From: Acanthochromis polyacanthus
Taxonomy: Eukaryota; Chordata; Actinopteri; Pomacentridae
DNA: 64,000 nt
Assembly (NCBI RefSeq): GCF_021347895.1
Contig: NC_067116.1
Location: 32,499,639 to 32,563,638 of the forward strand
Reading direction: 5' to 3'
Below are positions 1 through 10,581 of the stretch, one piece after another (within the stretch, counting starts at the first letter, position 1; every line of letters begins with the position of its first letter). The translations under genes and the position numbers were made by a program. The notes under the pieces are model-generated. The model saw only the letters and a program-made list of their open reading frames with translations. It did not search any database and was not told the DNA's origin.

Positions 1-2965
1 CTAAACTATGACGTTTTGTGTCCATTGTCGGACAACAAACTAAACTATGACATTTTGTCCATTTTCGGACGACATACTAAACTATGACTTTTTTTGTCCA
101 TTTTTGGACGACCGACTAAACTATGACGTTTTATGTCCATTTTGGACCACATATTAAACTATGACGTTTTTTGTCCATTTTCAGGCGACATACTAAACTA
201 TGACGTTTTTTTGTCCATTGTCGGACAACATATTAAACTATGACGTTTTTGTCCATTTTCGAACGACCGACTAAACTATGACTTTTTTGTCCATTTACAG
301 GCGACATACTAAACTATGACGTTTTTTTGTCCATTTTCAGGCGACATACTAAACTATGACGTTTTTTGTCCATTGTCGGACAACATACTAAACTATGACT
401 TTTTTATCCATTTTCGAACGACCGACTAAACTATGACATATTTTGTCCATTTTGGACGACATACTAAACTATGACATTTTTTTTCTATTTTCAGGCGACA
501 TACTAAACTATGACTTTTTTTGTCCATTGTTGAACAACATACTAAACTATGACATTTTTGTCCATTTTCAAGCGACATACTAAACTATGACGTTTTTTGT
601 CCATTGTTGGACAACATACTAAACTATGACTTTTTTATCCATTTTCGGACGACATACTAAACTATGACGTTTTTTGTCCATTTTCAGGCGACGTACTAAA
701 CTATGACGTTTTGTGTCCATTGTCGGACAACATACTAAGCTATGACTTTTTTATCCATTTTCGGACGACATACTAAACTATGACGTTTTTTGTGACATTT
801 CGGAAAACGTGGACTGGACTGCTCCAAAAAAGTGGACCGGACAGGATTATGGGAAGACATGGACCGGATCGCTCCAAAAAGTGGACCGGACTGCTCCAAA
901 AAAATGGACCGGACTGGATTATAGGAAAACATGGACCGGATCGCTCCAAAAAGTGGACCGGACTGGAGTTGAGGAAAACGTGGACCGGATCGCTCCAAAA
1001 AGTGGACCGGACTTGAGTTGAGGAAAACGTGGACCGGATCGCTCCAAAAAAGTGGACCGGACTGGATTATAGGAAAACATGGACCGGATCGCTCCAAAAA
1101 TTGGAACGGAGTGGAGTTGAAGAAAACGTGGACCGGATCACTCCAAAAAGTGGACCGGACTGGATTGTAGGAAAACGTGGACCGGATCGCTCCAAAAAGT
1201 GGACCGGACTGCAGTTGAGGAAAACATTGTCGGACAGCATACTAAACTATGACATTTTTGTCCATTTTGGACGACATACTAAACTATGACATTTTTGGTG
1301 ACATTTCGGGTGACATACCAAACTATGACATTTTTTTGTCCATTTACGAATGACATACTCTGACATTTTTTTTTATCATTTTTGGACGACATACTAAACT
1401 GTAACATTTTTCTTCATTTTTGGACAACTGACGTTTTTTGTCACTTTTCGGGTGACATACTATGCCATTTTTTGTCCATTTTGGGCGACATACTGAACGA
1501 TGTCTTTTTCCAGACTGCATAGCTCCAAAAAGTGGACGGGACTGTATTATAGGAAAACGTGGACCGGATCACTCCAAAAAGTGGACCAGACTGAAGTTGA
1601 GGAAAAAGTGTACCGGATCGCTCCAAAAAGGGGAACGGACTGGAGTTGAGGAAAACGTGTACCGGATTGCTTCAAAGACTGGAACGGAGTGGAGTGGAGG
1701 AAAACATGGACCGGATAGCTCCAAAAAGTGGACCGAACTTTGAGGAAAACATTTTCGGACGACAACCTAAACTGTGATGTTTTTGTCCATTTTCGGACAA
1801 AAAATGACTTCTTTGTCCATTTTCGGACCACAAAGGACTTTTTTGTCCATGTTCGGACGACATACTAAACCATGACATTTTTTGGTCCATTTTCGAACGA
1901 CATGTAAACTGTGATGTTTTTGTCCATTTTTGGACAAAAAATGACTTCTTTGTCCATTTTCGGACCACAAAGGACTTTTTTGTCCATGTTCGGATGACAT
2001 ACTAAACTATGACATTTTTTGGTCCATTTTCAAATGACATACTAAACTATGACGTTTTTGTCCGTTTTGGACAAGATACTAAACTATGACGTTTTTGTCC
2101 ATTTTCAGACAAAAATGACTTTTTTGTCAGAGACAAGACAACAGACGACAAAAGACGGCACCTTGAAGGAACAGATAAGGACGAGCCTGCCCTTCATGAA
2201 AACAGTGCCCTTAATCTCAGAAAAGGACCAGCAGGTGGAAAACTTGAAGAGTCAGCAAACTGTGCTGCGTGGGGAAAGTGCCTCAGTTAAGACACTGCAG
2301 GGTACAATTCAGTCCTTTGATCAGGACAAAGCTAATCTTGCAAATACAACCAAATTTCTCTTTTGAAGTTGGCAAAACTGGGAAAGAAAACAAAATATAG
2401 AAAAAGTGGACCGGATCACTCCAAAAAGTGGACCAGACTGGAATTGAGGAAAACGTGGACCGTATCGCTCCAAAAATTGGACTGGACTGGAATGGAAGAA
2501 AACATTTTCGGACAACATCCTAAACGATGATGTTTTTGTCCATTTTCGGACAAAAAATGACGTTTTTGTCCATTTTCGGACCACAAATGACTTTTTTGTC
2601 CATTTTCGGATGGCATACTAAGCTATGAATTTTTTTTATCCATTTTTGGATGACATGCTAAACGATGATGTTTTTGTCCATTTTCAGACAAAAAATGACT
2701 TTTTTTCCATTTTTGGACAAGATACTAAACTGTGACATTTTTTGTCCATTTTCGGACAAAAATGACTTTTTTGTCCATTTTCAGACCACAAAGGACTTTT
2801 TTGTCAATTTTCCGAACGACATACTAAACTGTAACATTTATTGGTCCATTTTCGAATGACATACTAAACTATGACGTTTTTGTCCATTCTCGGATAAAAA
2901 AGACTTTTTGTCCATTTCCTGACAAAAAAAATGATTTTTTTTAGTCCATTTTCGGACGACCTACT
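1..2965. repeat. Satellite block of two interleaved tandem families
   Basis: Family A has units of roughly 37-40 bp built on 'actaaactatgacgtttt', then 'tgtccattttcggacgacat'. It fills about 1-790, 1226-1500, 1750-2120 and 2500-2965. Family B has units of about 49 bp built on 'gtggaccggatcgctccaaa' followed by a second 'gtggaccggac' half-unit. It fills about 800-1225, 1505-1745 and 2400-2500. The two families alternate and share no obvious sequence. The array runs off the left edge, so its full size is unknown. Long open frames across family B on both strands come from the repeat itself and are not genes. Confidence 0.9.
2122..2395 (+). pseudogene. Coiled-coil coding fragment inside the satellite block
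   Basis: This non-repetitive stretch interrupts the satellites. The plus-strand frame ending at 2366 reads as a hydrophilic, coiled-coil-like peptide, for example 'EKDQQVENLKSQQTVLRGES' followed by 'VKTLQGTIQSFDQDKANL'. From memory, the second part resembles the late coiled coil of CLIP1/CLIP-170 microtubule plus-end proteins ('KTLQ..V..LESDKVKLE'). That match is short and was not checked by search. There is no start codon, splice context or continuation: the frame ends in TGA soon after and satellite family B resumes near 2400. It could be a captured exon or processed-transcript fragment, or a piece of an unrecognised transposon. Confidence 0.35.
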
Positions 2966-2968
2966 AAT

Positions 2969-4039
2969 CTGGAACTCACTGACCTGCAGTCTGATGTAGT
3001 ACTGGCAGACTTGAAGTCAGGATCTCTGCTGGATTTCTACTCTTCTCTCAAGGAGGAGAACTTTCCAAACATTAGGAGACATGCTCAGAAGATGTTTGTT
3101 CTCTTTGGCTCTACCTACATTTGTATTTATTTTATTTATTTCAGACACAGAAACGGTCCATATAAAAACAAACAAAACACCAACAGACAAAAACCAACAA
3201 CAGTTATAATCCATATAAGCAGTCTCTCCAGTGACTCCAGAGCTCAGAACTGTACATGACACTGCTCCGCTTTAGATTTATAAAAACATTTATAATTTCA
3301 TTTTGAGAAACCATCAGTCTTGTTATAAATCTGTGAATAAAATTTCTTATAACAGCGTTTAATGTAGTCACGTTATTTTGCACAAAAAGGAAACTGGCAC
3401 TGTTCCAGCGAGGGACCTTCAATAGGTGCCTAAAAGCATCATTGTAGGCAACACGCAGCTTGTTGTATTTAGCTTTAGTGTAGCAACACCACAAGTGCGC
3501 AGTATAAAATGGTGTGCAGAAAGCTTTAAACAATGCAATTTTAACATTTTCTGTGCAGAATCCAAACTTTCGCGCCAGCATGTTTGCTTGAGCATACAGT
3601 TTACAATACTGTCTCTGGATGTCATCATCATCGGAGAGGTCACTCCTGATGATGTGACCCAGGTATTTCACCTTATCCAACACAGCCAACGGCCCTCCTG
3701 ACAAGGAGAACGCAGGAAACACTGTCTTGATCTGTTCTTTAGTCTTCACAACCATCACAACGCTCTTATTGGAGTTAAACTTGATATCATACTGCTCCCT
3801 GTACTCAGAGCAGACTGTGTGCAACTGCTGCAGGCCTGCAGAGTAGGGTGACATAATGACCAAGTCATCTGCATAAAGCAGGTGAACAAACATTTTTAAT
3901 GAAGTTTACAAAATCCAGATATAGATCCTCTCTCACTGATGATCATCTGTCAGCTGTGCTTCGCATCTCCTCTTCAGACATTCAACCTGACTTTGATGCA
4001 CTCGTTAAAGCCCAGCAGAGATTAGATTTCTCTCACTGA
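2969..4039 (+). pseudogene. hAT transposase C-terminal relic, split by a LINE
   Basis: Two plus-strand blocks belong to one hAT-superfamily transposase end, of the type also found in GTF2IRD2/ZBED-like genes. Block 1 (2969-3124) reads 'LELTDLQSDVVLADLKSGSL', then 'FPNIRRHAQKMFVLFGSTYIC', which is the start of the hAT dimerisation region. Block 2 (3899-4039) reads 'MKFTKSRYRSSLTDDHLSAV', then '..SDIQPDFDALVKAQQRLDFSH', and ends in TGA at 4037-4039. In related elements FGSTYxC is followed by about six residues (ExTFSV-like) before the M-x-F-x-K-S motif. Those codons are missing here, and an antisense LINE lies between the blocks. Upstream coding sequence is replaced by satellite DNA, so the element is dead. 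Confidence 0.8.
3125..3898 (-). mobile_element. 5'-truncated non-LTR retrotransposon (reverse transcriptase end)
   Basis: The minus-strand open frame 3893-3204 (229 residues) starts at the catalytic 'YADD' box of a reverse transcriptase ('HLLYADDLVIMSPYSAGL'). It continues through thumb-like sequence with 'KYLGHIIRSDLSDDDDI' and a conserved tail with 'LWCCYTKAKYNKLRVAYNDA'. This is typical of the 3' part of vertebrate LINE ORF2. The 3' end carries an ATAAATA-rich tail (3125-3145, seen as tttattttattt on the plus strand), as expected for a retrotransposed end. The sequence begins abruptly at the YADD box, so the copy is 5'-truncated. The frame is intact, suggesting a fairly recent insertion. 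I cannot fix the clade by eye (CR1/Rex1/L2-like or RTE-like). Confidence 0.82.
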
Positions 4040-4487
4040 ACAAGAGAAAAGAATTTAAAAACATTCAAATGAAGTAGGCATGTTTAGGCACCAGATAGCA
4101 GTGAACTGGGACACTTTATTTGGAAACCTCTCTCAAAATCCCAGTTCAGTGACAGTTCAATATGTTATTTCTTGCTTAATGTTTGGAGTACAAAGACAAT
4201 ATTATGATGCCTTTAAAATACTCAGAACCTTTACACAACTTTCCAACAGTATATGAAACTCAAATTGTGTTTTGAATTGAATGTGACTGAAAATGTTCAC
4301 TAATATGAGTCACAAATAGTAAAAACATTAACATTGTTAACATTTTGTCTACCATTGTTTTGAGAAACTTGAGTGAATAAATTACATTTTTTTGTAAGGC
4401 AACCTCACTTGTTCATTGCATAACTTTAACATATACTCTTGCCAGCTTGTCAAAACAATGCTATTTACTGCTTTTTATAAACAAATA

Positions 4488-4572
4488 CACTGCTCAAAAA
4501 AATTAAAGGAACACTTTTTAATCTAAGTATTGCATCAAATCAGTCAAACATGTGGGATACTGATCTGGTCAA
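4488..4572 (+). mobile_element. Tc1/mariner-type terminal fragment
   Basis: A TA dinucleotide is followed by 'cactgctcaaaaaaattaaa' and a continuing end typical of a common fish Tc1-like element. No matching opposite terminus is visible, so this is a solo or truncated end abutting the next repeat. Confidence 0.5.
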
Positions 4573-5025
4573 GTAAGTAAAACACTGTCAAATGTAATAA
4601 GTTGACTTTACTTAAAAAAAAAAGTCAGGAAACCGATTGCCTCAAAATTCCCAAGTAAAGTAGATAATTCATTTTAAGTTGTTAAAGCTGAAAATAACTA
4701 TGTTTAGATAACTCAGATAATGTCAGTAAATTTGAGTGAAGTTAACTAAAAATCATTAGTTAGGTTAACTATAAAATATAAATTCAGACAAGTCATACAG
4801 TGCCAGTAAACTTGAGTAAAGTTAACTTAAAATCATTAGATAGTTTCACTATAAAATGTCAATTTTGTCTACTTAAATTTATGAGTTATGTAAATTAAGC
4901 AGTACTTGTAAAAAAAAAAAAAAGTTAACTTTACAAGTTTAAGCATTCACCTTACTAGCAAAATATCAGGAAACCGATTGCCTCGATATGTTCAAGTAAG
5001 ATGAACTTAAAGTGATAAGCTATTG
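4573..5025. repeat. AT-rich interspersed repeat with internal direct repeats
   Basis: The motif 'tcaggaaaccgattgcctc' occurs at about 4624 and 4966, each followed by a 'caagtaa' segment. Between them, two roughly 79-bp units starting near 4725 and 4804 ('cagtaaa.ttgagt.aagttaact' to 'actataaaat') lie in tandem. This looks like a non-autonomous fish repeat of unassigned family; no coding sequence is visible. Confidence 0.5.
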
Positions 5026-5039
5026 AAACAAAGAAAGAC

Positions 5040-6033
5040 AACAGTTTGAATGGAAACAAAGTTTAATAATTTAACTTTTTTTTCAGAACACACCTTACAT
5101 ACAGGGGTTCTTAATGTGCAGTCTACAATGGCAACCCACTGAGTAAAGATGACATGAAATGCATGCTTCCAGTAAAATTTTGATTAACAGTGAGAACAAC
5201 CTTAACCCCATTATATGTCAATGTCGTATATCACAATGCAAAGTGGAAAATAGGCTAAATCACGGCGTAATGCAAAAATTGCAGGAACTTGCCAAAAGTC
5301 ATAAAACCATGTAATTTTTTATTTTTATTTTTAATTTGTATTACATAGAAAGCATGTAATATAAAAGACTAACTTTTCAGAAAAAAAGTGACATGACTTT
5401 TTCTTGGGCGGCCTTCAATCTAATATTGAGTACTTAAAACAGCCCTCTGTCATTAAAACTTGAGAATTCCTGCTTAAATATCTCTGTTGACTATGATGTG
5501 AACTACAGATAAACTCAGTAGTCAATTGCAGGGCCTAACATTTATCTTAACATCAGTAAAGTGAACAGCAGACATAGCTCAACTTACAATCCACCTATTG
5601 CATGACTGCAAAATAAAATCAATATTTCAGCTGAATGTGCAACTGCAATTCTTATGTTTGAGCCAGCTCCCGCTAAAAACTGCTAAGAGCTTTCTGATTA
5701 TAATTCTTAGTGGTTGAGTTCAGAACTGCAGTAGAGATTGACTTACAATATATATTAAGTCAGAGATAACTTGCTAAAGAACCCGATGCTGGTAATCAAT
5801 ATCACCACAATCATTTCAGCATCAACACAAAAGGAAAAACAAAAGCTAAAAGGAAAGTAGGTGTTCATTTTTCTCCTCATGAACATAAAATCATTCAGTA
5901 GTCTAAAAAGGGTGATTAGGCTCCTTCCCAAAAAAAAAGCTCAAACAAGAAAAAATATCACTTTTCCAATAAGGGTAAAGGTATCAATGTGACCCAAGAT
6001 GTCAAGCCACATTCACATCATGATTACATTCAC
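5040..6033. other. Non-coding stretch downstream of the SAMD3-like relic
   Basis: AT-rich sequence with no supported exon. It lies 3' of the minus-strand SAMD3-like pseudogene and could include its old 3' UTR, for example the AATAAA-like runs near 5315-5330 on the minus strand. Nothing else was recognised. Confidence 0.4.
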
Positions 6034-6341
6034 TCATTGCATCAGAAGATTTTTGAGTGATTGTATTTTTGGTTTTAGGGATTTATGTCCAAGTGAGAGA
6101 AGCACCCTTTGAATGACGTCAAAGGTGTACTTCAGTTGTTGAGGGTACTCCAAATTCAGGGCGTAAGTAAGTCCAAAGAGCAAGCACATGGCATGTGGAA
6201 GATTTTCAAGGTCTTCCATCACAATTCTTCCTTCCAAAATGATTGCAGTACCTGAAGTCTGAAGGTGCAGTGAGTCAAGGGAGAGCTGTTCGTCCTCAGG
6301 ATTCCAATGGGGATGTGAGATATGCCTGGGTCATCACAGTC
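6034..6341 (-). pseudogene. SAMD3-like relic, last exon with frameshift
   Basis: The exon follows acceptor 'ttgttag' at 6342-6348. It begins 'DCDDPGISHIPIGIL' and must change frame near 6270-6300 to reach 'ILEGRIVMEDLENLPHAMCL' and 'TFDVIQRVLLSLGH'. It stops at 6034-6036. Confidence 0.65.
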
Positions 6342-6550
6342 CTAACAACAATAGCAGAAATACAGCCAGAATTACATATCAGATGTTATCTTGAATTTCT
6401 ACGGCAGAAAACACAAGACAGCCACTAAAAGTAAGCGATATTCTGATATTAGAGGCTGTGTGGAGGTAAAGTAACTTCACCTAAAGCTATCAAAGTAACA
6501 TAAGGAGAATTAAATAGAGTGGACATCCTGTGGCGTGGAATAAAAACTTA

Positions 6551-7174
6551 GGGTGCTTTCACACATACGCCATTTGGTCCGCTTAAAGCGGACTGGAGTC
6601 CGCAACACCAGCAAGTACGGTTCGTTTGGGCTGGTGTGAAAGCAGACCAGATGTTTTTGGTGCGGACTAAAGAACCGGACCGAGACCACCTTCGAGAGGT
6701 GGTCTCGGTCCGCTTCTATGTGAACTCAAGTTCGGTTTGCTTCTGGTGAGAACACAAACCTGTCTCCATTCGGACCGGCTTGATAGCGCAGCAGACTTTT
6801 TAGTCTACAGGAGCTTCCGTAGCAACCTGCACGGGGAATTTTGGGATAATGATAACGTCTTGCAATGCATCTTCTCCATGCCAAAAACGACTGTGTAATG
6901 TTCTCGTACCGAATGCGAGCTTCATGCTGGAACAACAGCAGCATTTGTGCTTGCTGCATAAAGCAATGATACGAATATCAGCGTTCACCTACGTCATTAT
7001 TTTTGTGAACAGCGCCGCCAAACGACCAGGGGGAGATATAACATTCATCGTTGTTGGTTCAACTGCGAAAACACTGGTGTGAATGCGAACCGAACCAGTT
7101 GAAATTAGCAACATTGTAACAACTTTTGGGTCCAAACGAACCACTCTAACGGACTAACAGGTGTGAAAGCACCC
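6551..7174. mobile_element. Non-autonomous PIF/Harbinger-like element
   Basis: Perfect 14-bp terminal inverted repeats, 'gggtgctttcacac' (6551-6564) and its complement (7161-7174), are flanked by a direct TTA on each side (6548-6550 and 7175-7177). A 3-bp TWA target duplication with GGG ends is the PIF/Harbinger signature. Subterminal 'ggttcgtttgg'-like copies also occur near both ends. The 624-bp interior has no transposase. The element lies in the last visible intron of the SAMD3-like relic. Confidence 0.75.
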
Positions 7175-7195
7175 TTAGTAGTATAGACAACTTAC

Positions 7196-7286
7196 AAAGC
7201 ATGTCATGAAGAAGTCTGTGTTCTCATCTCCAAGGATGACAGGAAGGCCACGGAGGACAGCTGTTCACTTCGCAGAAACATCTGTA
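7196..7286 (-). pseudogene. SAMD3-like relic, exon c with in-frame stop
   Basis: The frame carried over from exon b reads 'TDVSAK*TAVLRGLPVILGD'. The TGA replaces a residue expected to be basic or polar. Donor GTAAGT follows 'TCF'. Confidence 0.65.
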
Positions 7287-7432
7287 CTCTGGAGAAAACA
7301 AAAAATCACATCAAACACACATCACTTCTGTGGTTAAGGACAATCAATTAATACCTCTGCATACACAACGGGATTGCATTTTTTGTTCCCCACATGACAA
7401 AAAATGAATTTCTTTGTATCCGTGAAACTTAC

Positions 7433-7596
7433 CTCTGGTGTGACTTGTCTTGTTGCAGATAATTCTTAAGTTTCTGGCCAACACTTCCCCCCTTGGTCTT
7501 GAAGATCTCAAAGAAGCGAGGAGTGTATTTGTCAAGTTCTTTGAAGAATTCTGTATTCAAGTTTTTGCTTGACAAGCGACAGAACTCTGCCGGAAT
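7433..7596 (-). pseudogene. SAMD3-like relic, exon b
   Basis: This open exon of 164 nt carries 'ELDKYTPRFFEIFKTKGG' and ends in a GTAAG donor at 7432. Acceptor 'cctttag' lies just upstream on the minus strand. Confidence 0.65.
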
Positions 7597-8168
7597 CTAA
7601 AGGAAAAGTATGACAAGTTATTATTCAAGATGTAGCCATATTTCACCCACATTAAAGAATAACAAAAAATAGAAATCTGTATCTGATCTTTGGAGGCCAG
7701 TACAATACTGTTTCTGCCCATGTGATTAAGTGTTTTGTTACTATATGATGAGACACTTCAGCACTCAGATTTACAGTGATCAATTTCTTAAATCATGAAG
7801 TCAACCTCCACTCAAAAATGTTTTTCTTAGTGTTCCTATTGAAGTTGAATATTTGGGCTTCACTGTGCAGTTTGACAATGAAAGGTGGATTCTGCATTCA
7901 ACTGCAGAAAAAATAGGGATTTCAACGAGAAGGAGTGGATATAATTTTAAGGATTTTATCAAGATAACTGTTTTTTGTGGAAAAAAGACAAATTATTATT
8001 TAAAGTAAAGATTTCTGTACATCTTAAAACATGTTTGGAAGGAATCTTTAACATCTTAGGACTACTTTTCACTTGTAGGACACTGAAGCTAATTCCGTAA
8101 GTTAATCAAAGATAAGACAAAGAACTAAAAAAACTAACGCATAAAAGAGAGGACGAGTGTTCAATTAC

Positions 8169-8375
8169 CTGACACTCTGTAAAGAGTGCTGGCCACCTTT
8201 CCATTGTGTCATTCACTGGAGGCTCCAAGTTCATCAACTCTTGTCTTCTCAAGGCAAAAGTCGAGTCCATGTTTTTGGTTATCAGAGCAGCAGTTGGACG
8301 ACGTTTCTTCATCTCCTCTACAAGTTCCTTTCGTTTGGACTCCATACTGGTCTGGTCTATTTGTAATGTGAACAC
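8169..8375 (-). pseudogene. SAMD3-like relic, exon a (RWPALF exon)
   Basis: This exon is 69 codons in phase 0-0, flanked by acceptor 'cctag' at 8376-8380 and donor GTAA at 8165-8168 (minus-strand sense). It contains the family signature 'RRQELMN..PPV..TMERWPALF' and is open throughout. Confidence 0.65.
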
Positions 8376-10190
8376 CTAGGAAAGCACACAGCGTGCCCAC
8401 AGTCATAGCAATAGTGTATACTCAGCCAGTTCATGCATTAGGGAAAACCGCTTATCACAGGCATATGAAAACAATAAAAATATTAGAATTATGTAGATTT
8501 TTTAAAATTTAGATAGCATCAAGTTCTGTTTTGAACACAAAGGGCCATTCCAAAATGTACCCTGGAGCATATCTGGAGATGTTAAAGACGTTCTTCCCAA
8601 ACTAAAGCAAGGGATAGGCTGGTAAATGGCTGGCCCTTTGTTCTAATGGGACACAGTCTGCGAAAACTTGCGACTTGCAAAAAATACATTAAGCTGCTGT
8701 TTAAATTTGTAGTTACAGACACACAGAAATGGTGTTTTTGCTGTCATTGCAACAAATGTAACTTTCCTGACTCTGAGAATGAAATTGATAAATCTTGAGC
8801 AATTCATGGTACAATTAAAACAAGGTCAAATAGTTTCATTTAAGGCACTGCTGTTGACTGCTGTTCATGTTTTTCTACGATAAGCTCCCATGACATCATT
8901 GTTTTTCTGCCATTTATTCATGTATTCCATTTAGTAATGTTTTATTTTGGATCAAGACTTTTAGTCACTAAGAACTAAAGCCATTCAACAGCAGACAGTA
9001 AATTGGACTGAAGTTACAAATTAGTTTGAACTTCAGAACAAATGACTTTGATGCTGCAAAATGTATCGATAGTGAGACTGAGCTCATGTCAGTGGAACCA
9101 TGAACCATATAGTGCTTATCCATCAACAACCTCTGACAGTTTCAATCTGCTTCAATTAAAAACAAAAATCACAAAAATAGATTAACAGCCTTAGTCTCAT
9201 CATTTAACGGCCACACATCTTTTATGCTTGCCTTTGCTAAATGAAAAATTTGAGGTTGAAATCTGAAATCAAAGAATCGTTCAGCAGTTTGACTCCATGT
9301 TTTATCTGAGGTTCACAGCAGGTTGTCCAGATTCCACAGTGTTGCTTAGTGTTTGAAATACATTCAGAGACCAGAATATGATTATTTTATTGTAACTATT
9401 GTAATGTTTATTGAGACTGGTTGTGAAGAATGTGTGTTAAAGTGACAGATGGTCATTCATTTGATGTAGCCATATATAGGCCTAATGCTCTTGACCCAGT
9501 GTTTCTACAGTTAAATGATACTATGACTGATGATGTTTGTTTATTCCTGTTTACTGCTGTGGAAAAGTGGTTGTGATCACATTTTGAGAAAAGGTTTTTA
9601 GCTCTGCGGAGCACAAGTGTTTTTCTTTTTTTGTTCATGAACCGTGTTTTGGTAGAGGTTTAGTTCATTTGATAACCTGATTTAAATGTATATAAATTTG
9701 TATAGTTTGTTTTGGAAAGTCATCTTAAGGAACTGCATGATTTCCATCATGAACCAAATATACTGATGTGAAACACATCTGGTGCATTTTCAACTGAAAC
9801 ATGTATTACTGCCACACCAGAAAAAGAAAAACGTCTTGTTATAATGTCAAAAGTTTGTAATAAGATATATTTATGTTATTACAATAAACCTTTTGCATTA
9901 TAATATGATATTGATATATTTTTCTCTTTGTGGCAGTAAGAAACCTCCGACTTTATCAGTAAGAACAATGTTTGGAATATTTCACACGAATCATAGCCCA
10001 GCGTTGTCACAGAACAGAAACCAACTGCAGTTTCATATTTTTGTACAATGTATTGTAAATATGTTGCAATAAACCAAGGGTATTTTGATATAAAGCAGAA
10101 ATAAATATCCACACTTGCTGTATTGCATGTTAACATTCCTGTGTGTCAAATTATTTCCATCTCAAAGAATCCACAGTTTAACTCATTTGC
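8376..10190. other. Intergenic: SAMD3-like relic to zbtb11 3' end
   Basis: No exon could be supported here. Minus-strand AATAAA signals (TTTATT on the plus strand) occur at 9540-9545, 9407-9412 and 9386-9391. They could serve as the zbtb11 poly(A) site, about 1-1.2 kb after its stop codon, but the choice cannot be made by eye. Confidence 0.4.
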
Positions 10191-10215
10191 CGGTTATATT
10201 TTGAATTTCATGAAC

Positions 10216-10259
10216 GTTTCCTATAAATTTTCTGCCCCACCAGAGAATTTATAGGAAAC
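10216..10259 (-). other. Perfect hairpin in the presumed zbtb11 3' UTR
   Basis: A 14-bp perfect inverted repeat, 'gtttcctataaatt' (10216-10229) and its complement (10246-10259), surrounds a 16-nt loop. It lies about 320-370 nt after the zbtb11 stop codon, so it would be transcribed as a stem-loop if the 3' UTR reaches this far, which is inferred. Its function is unknown. Confidence 0.6.
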
Positions 10260-10581
10260 TTCCAAAAAAATTTGCTGTAACCTGGATGTCAGTAAAGTTT
10301 CACAGCTTTTCTGTCAACAACAAAAGCAGGAAAACAGACTGGAGACAAGAAAAGTTACTTTCAAATCGAGTGTCATCATTCAACTTGTATTTCCAAATGC
10401 AGACTTGTAATACATCACTTCCTCTTGTTCCTGAATTTCTATCTATTTACACAACCAAATGTGAACGTGTGCAGAAATTCACCATTCACAGCTCAACACC
10501 TGTTACAGTATTTACATTTTCAGAAAAATAGGAGTCTTAAACATTTTATACAGACTGAAGGAATCCTGCGATCAGTCTGAG

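Larger units (their letters stand above)
6034..8375 (-). pseudogene. SAMD3-like multi-exon gene, decayed
   Basis: Four minus-strand exons match, in order, the C-terminal half of the teleost 'sterile alpha motif domain-containing protein 3-like' family, as I know it from memory. They are 8169-8375 ('MESKRKELVEEMKKRRPTAA' to 'MERWPALFTECQ'), 7433-7596 ('IPAEFCRLSSKNLNTEFFKE'), 7196-7286 ('TAVLRGLPVILGDENTDFF') and 6034-6341 ('DDPGISHIPIGIL', then 'TAIILEGRIVMEDLENLPHA', to 'LKNLLMQ' stop). Splice sites are good (AG/GTAAGT-type) and phases agree between exons. Two lesions break it. A TGA lies in exon 7196-7286, just before 'TAVLRGL', and a frameshift near 6270-6300 separates 'GILRTNSSPL' from 'LHLQTSGTAIILEG'. 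No SAM domain or first exon was found upstream. The native function of this family is unclear. Confidence 0.7.

Noticed and set aside
735..2616. Many 60-120 codon open frames on both strands
   Set aside because: They follow the satellite periodicity ('SGPDRSKKWTGL'-type repeats in several frames) and have no independent coding evidence.
6726..7082. ORFs at 6726-7082 on both strands as a possible transposase
   Set aside because: They are short, overlapping in several frames, and show no DDE or DNA-binding motif; the element is non-autonomous.
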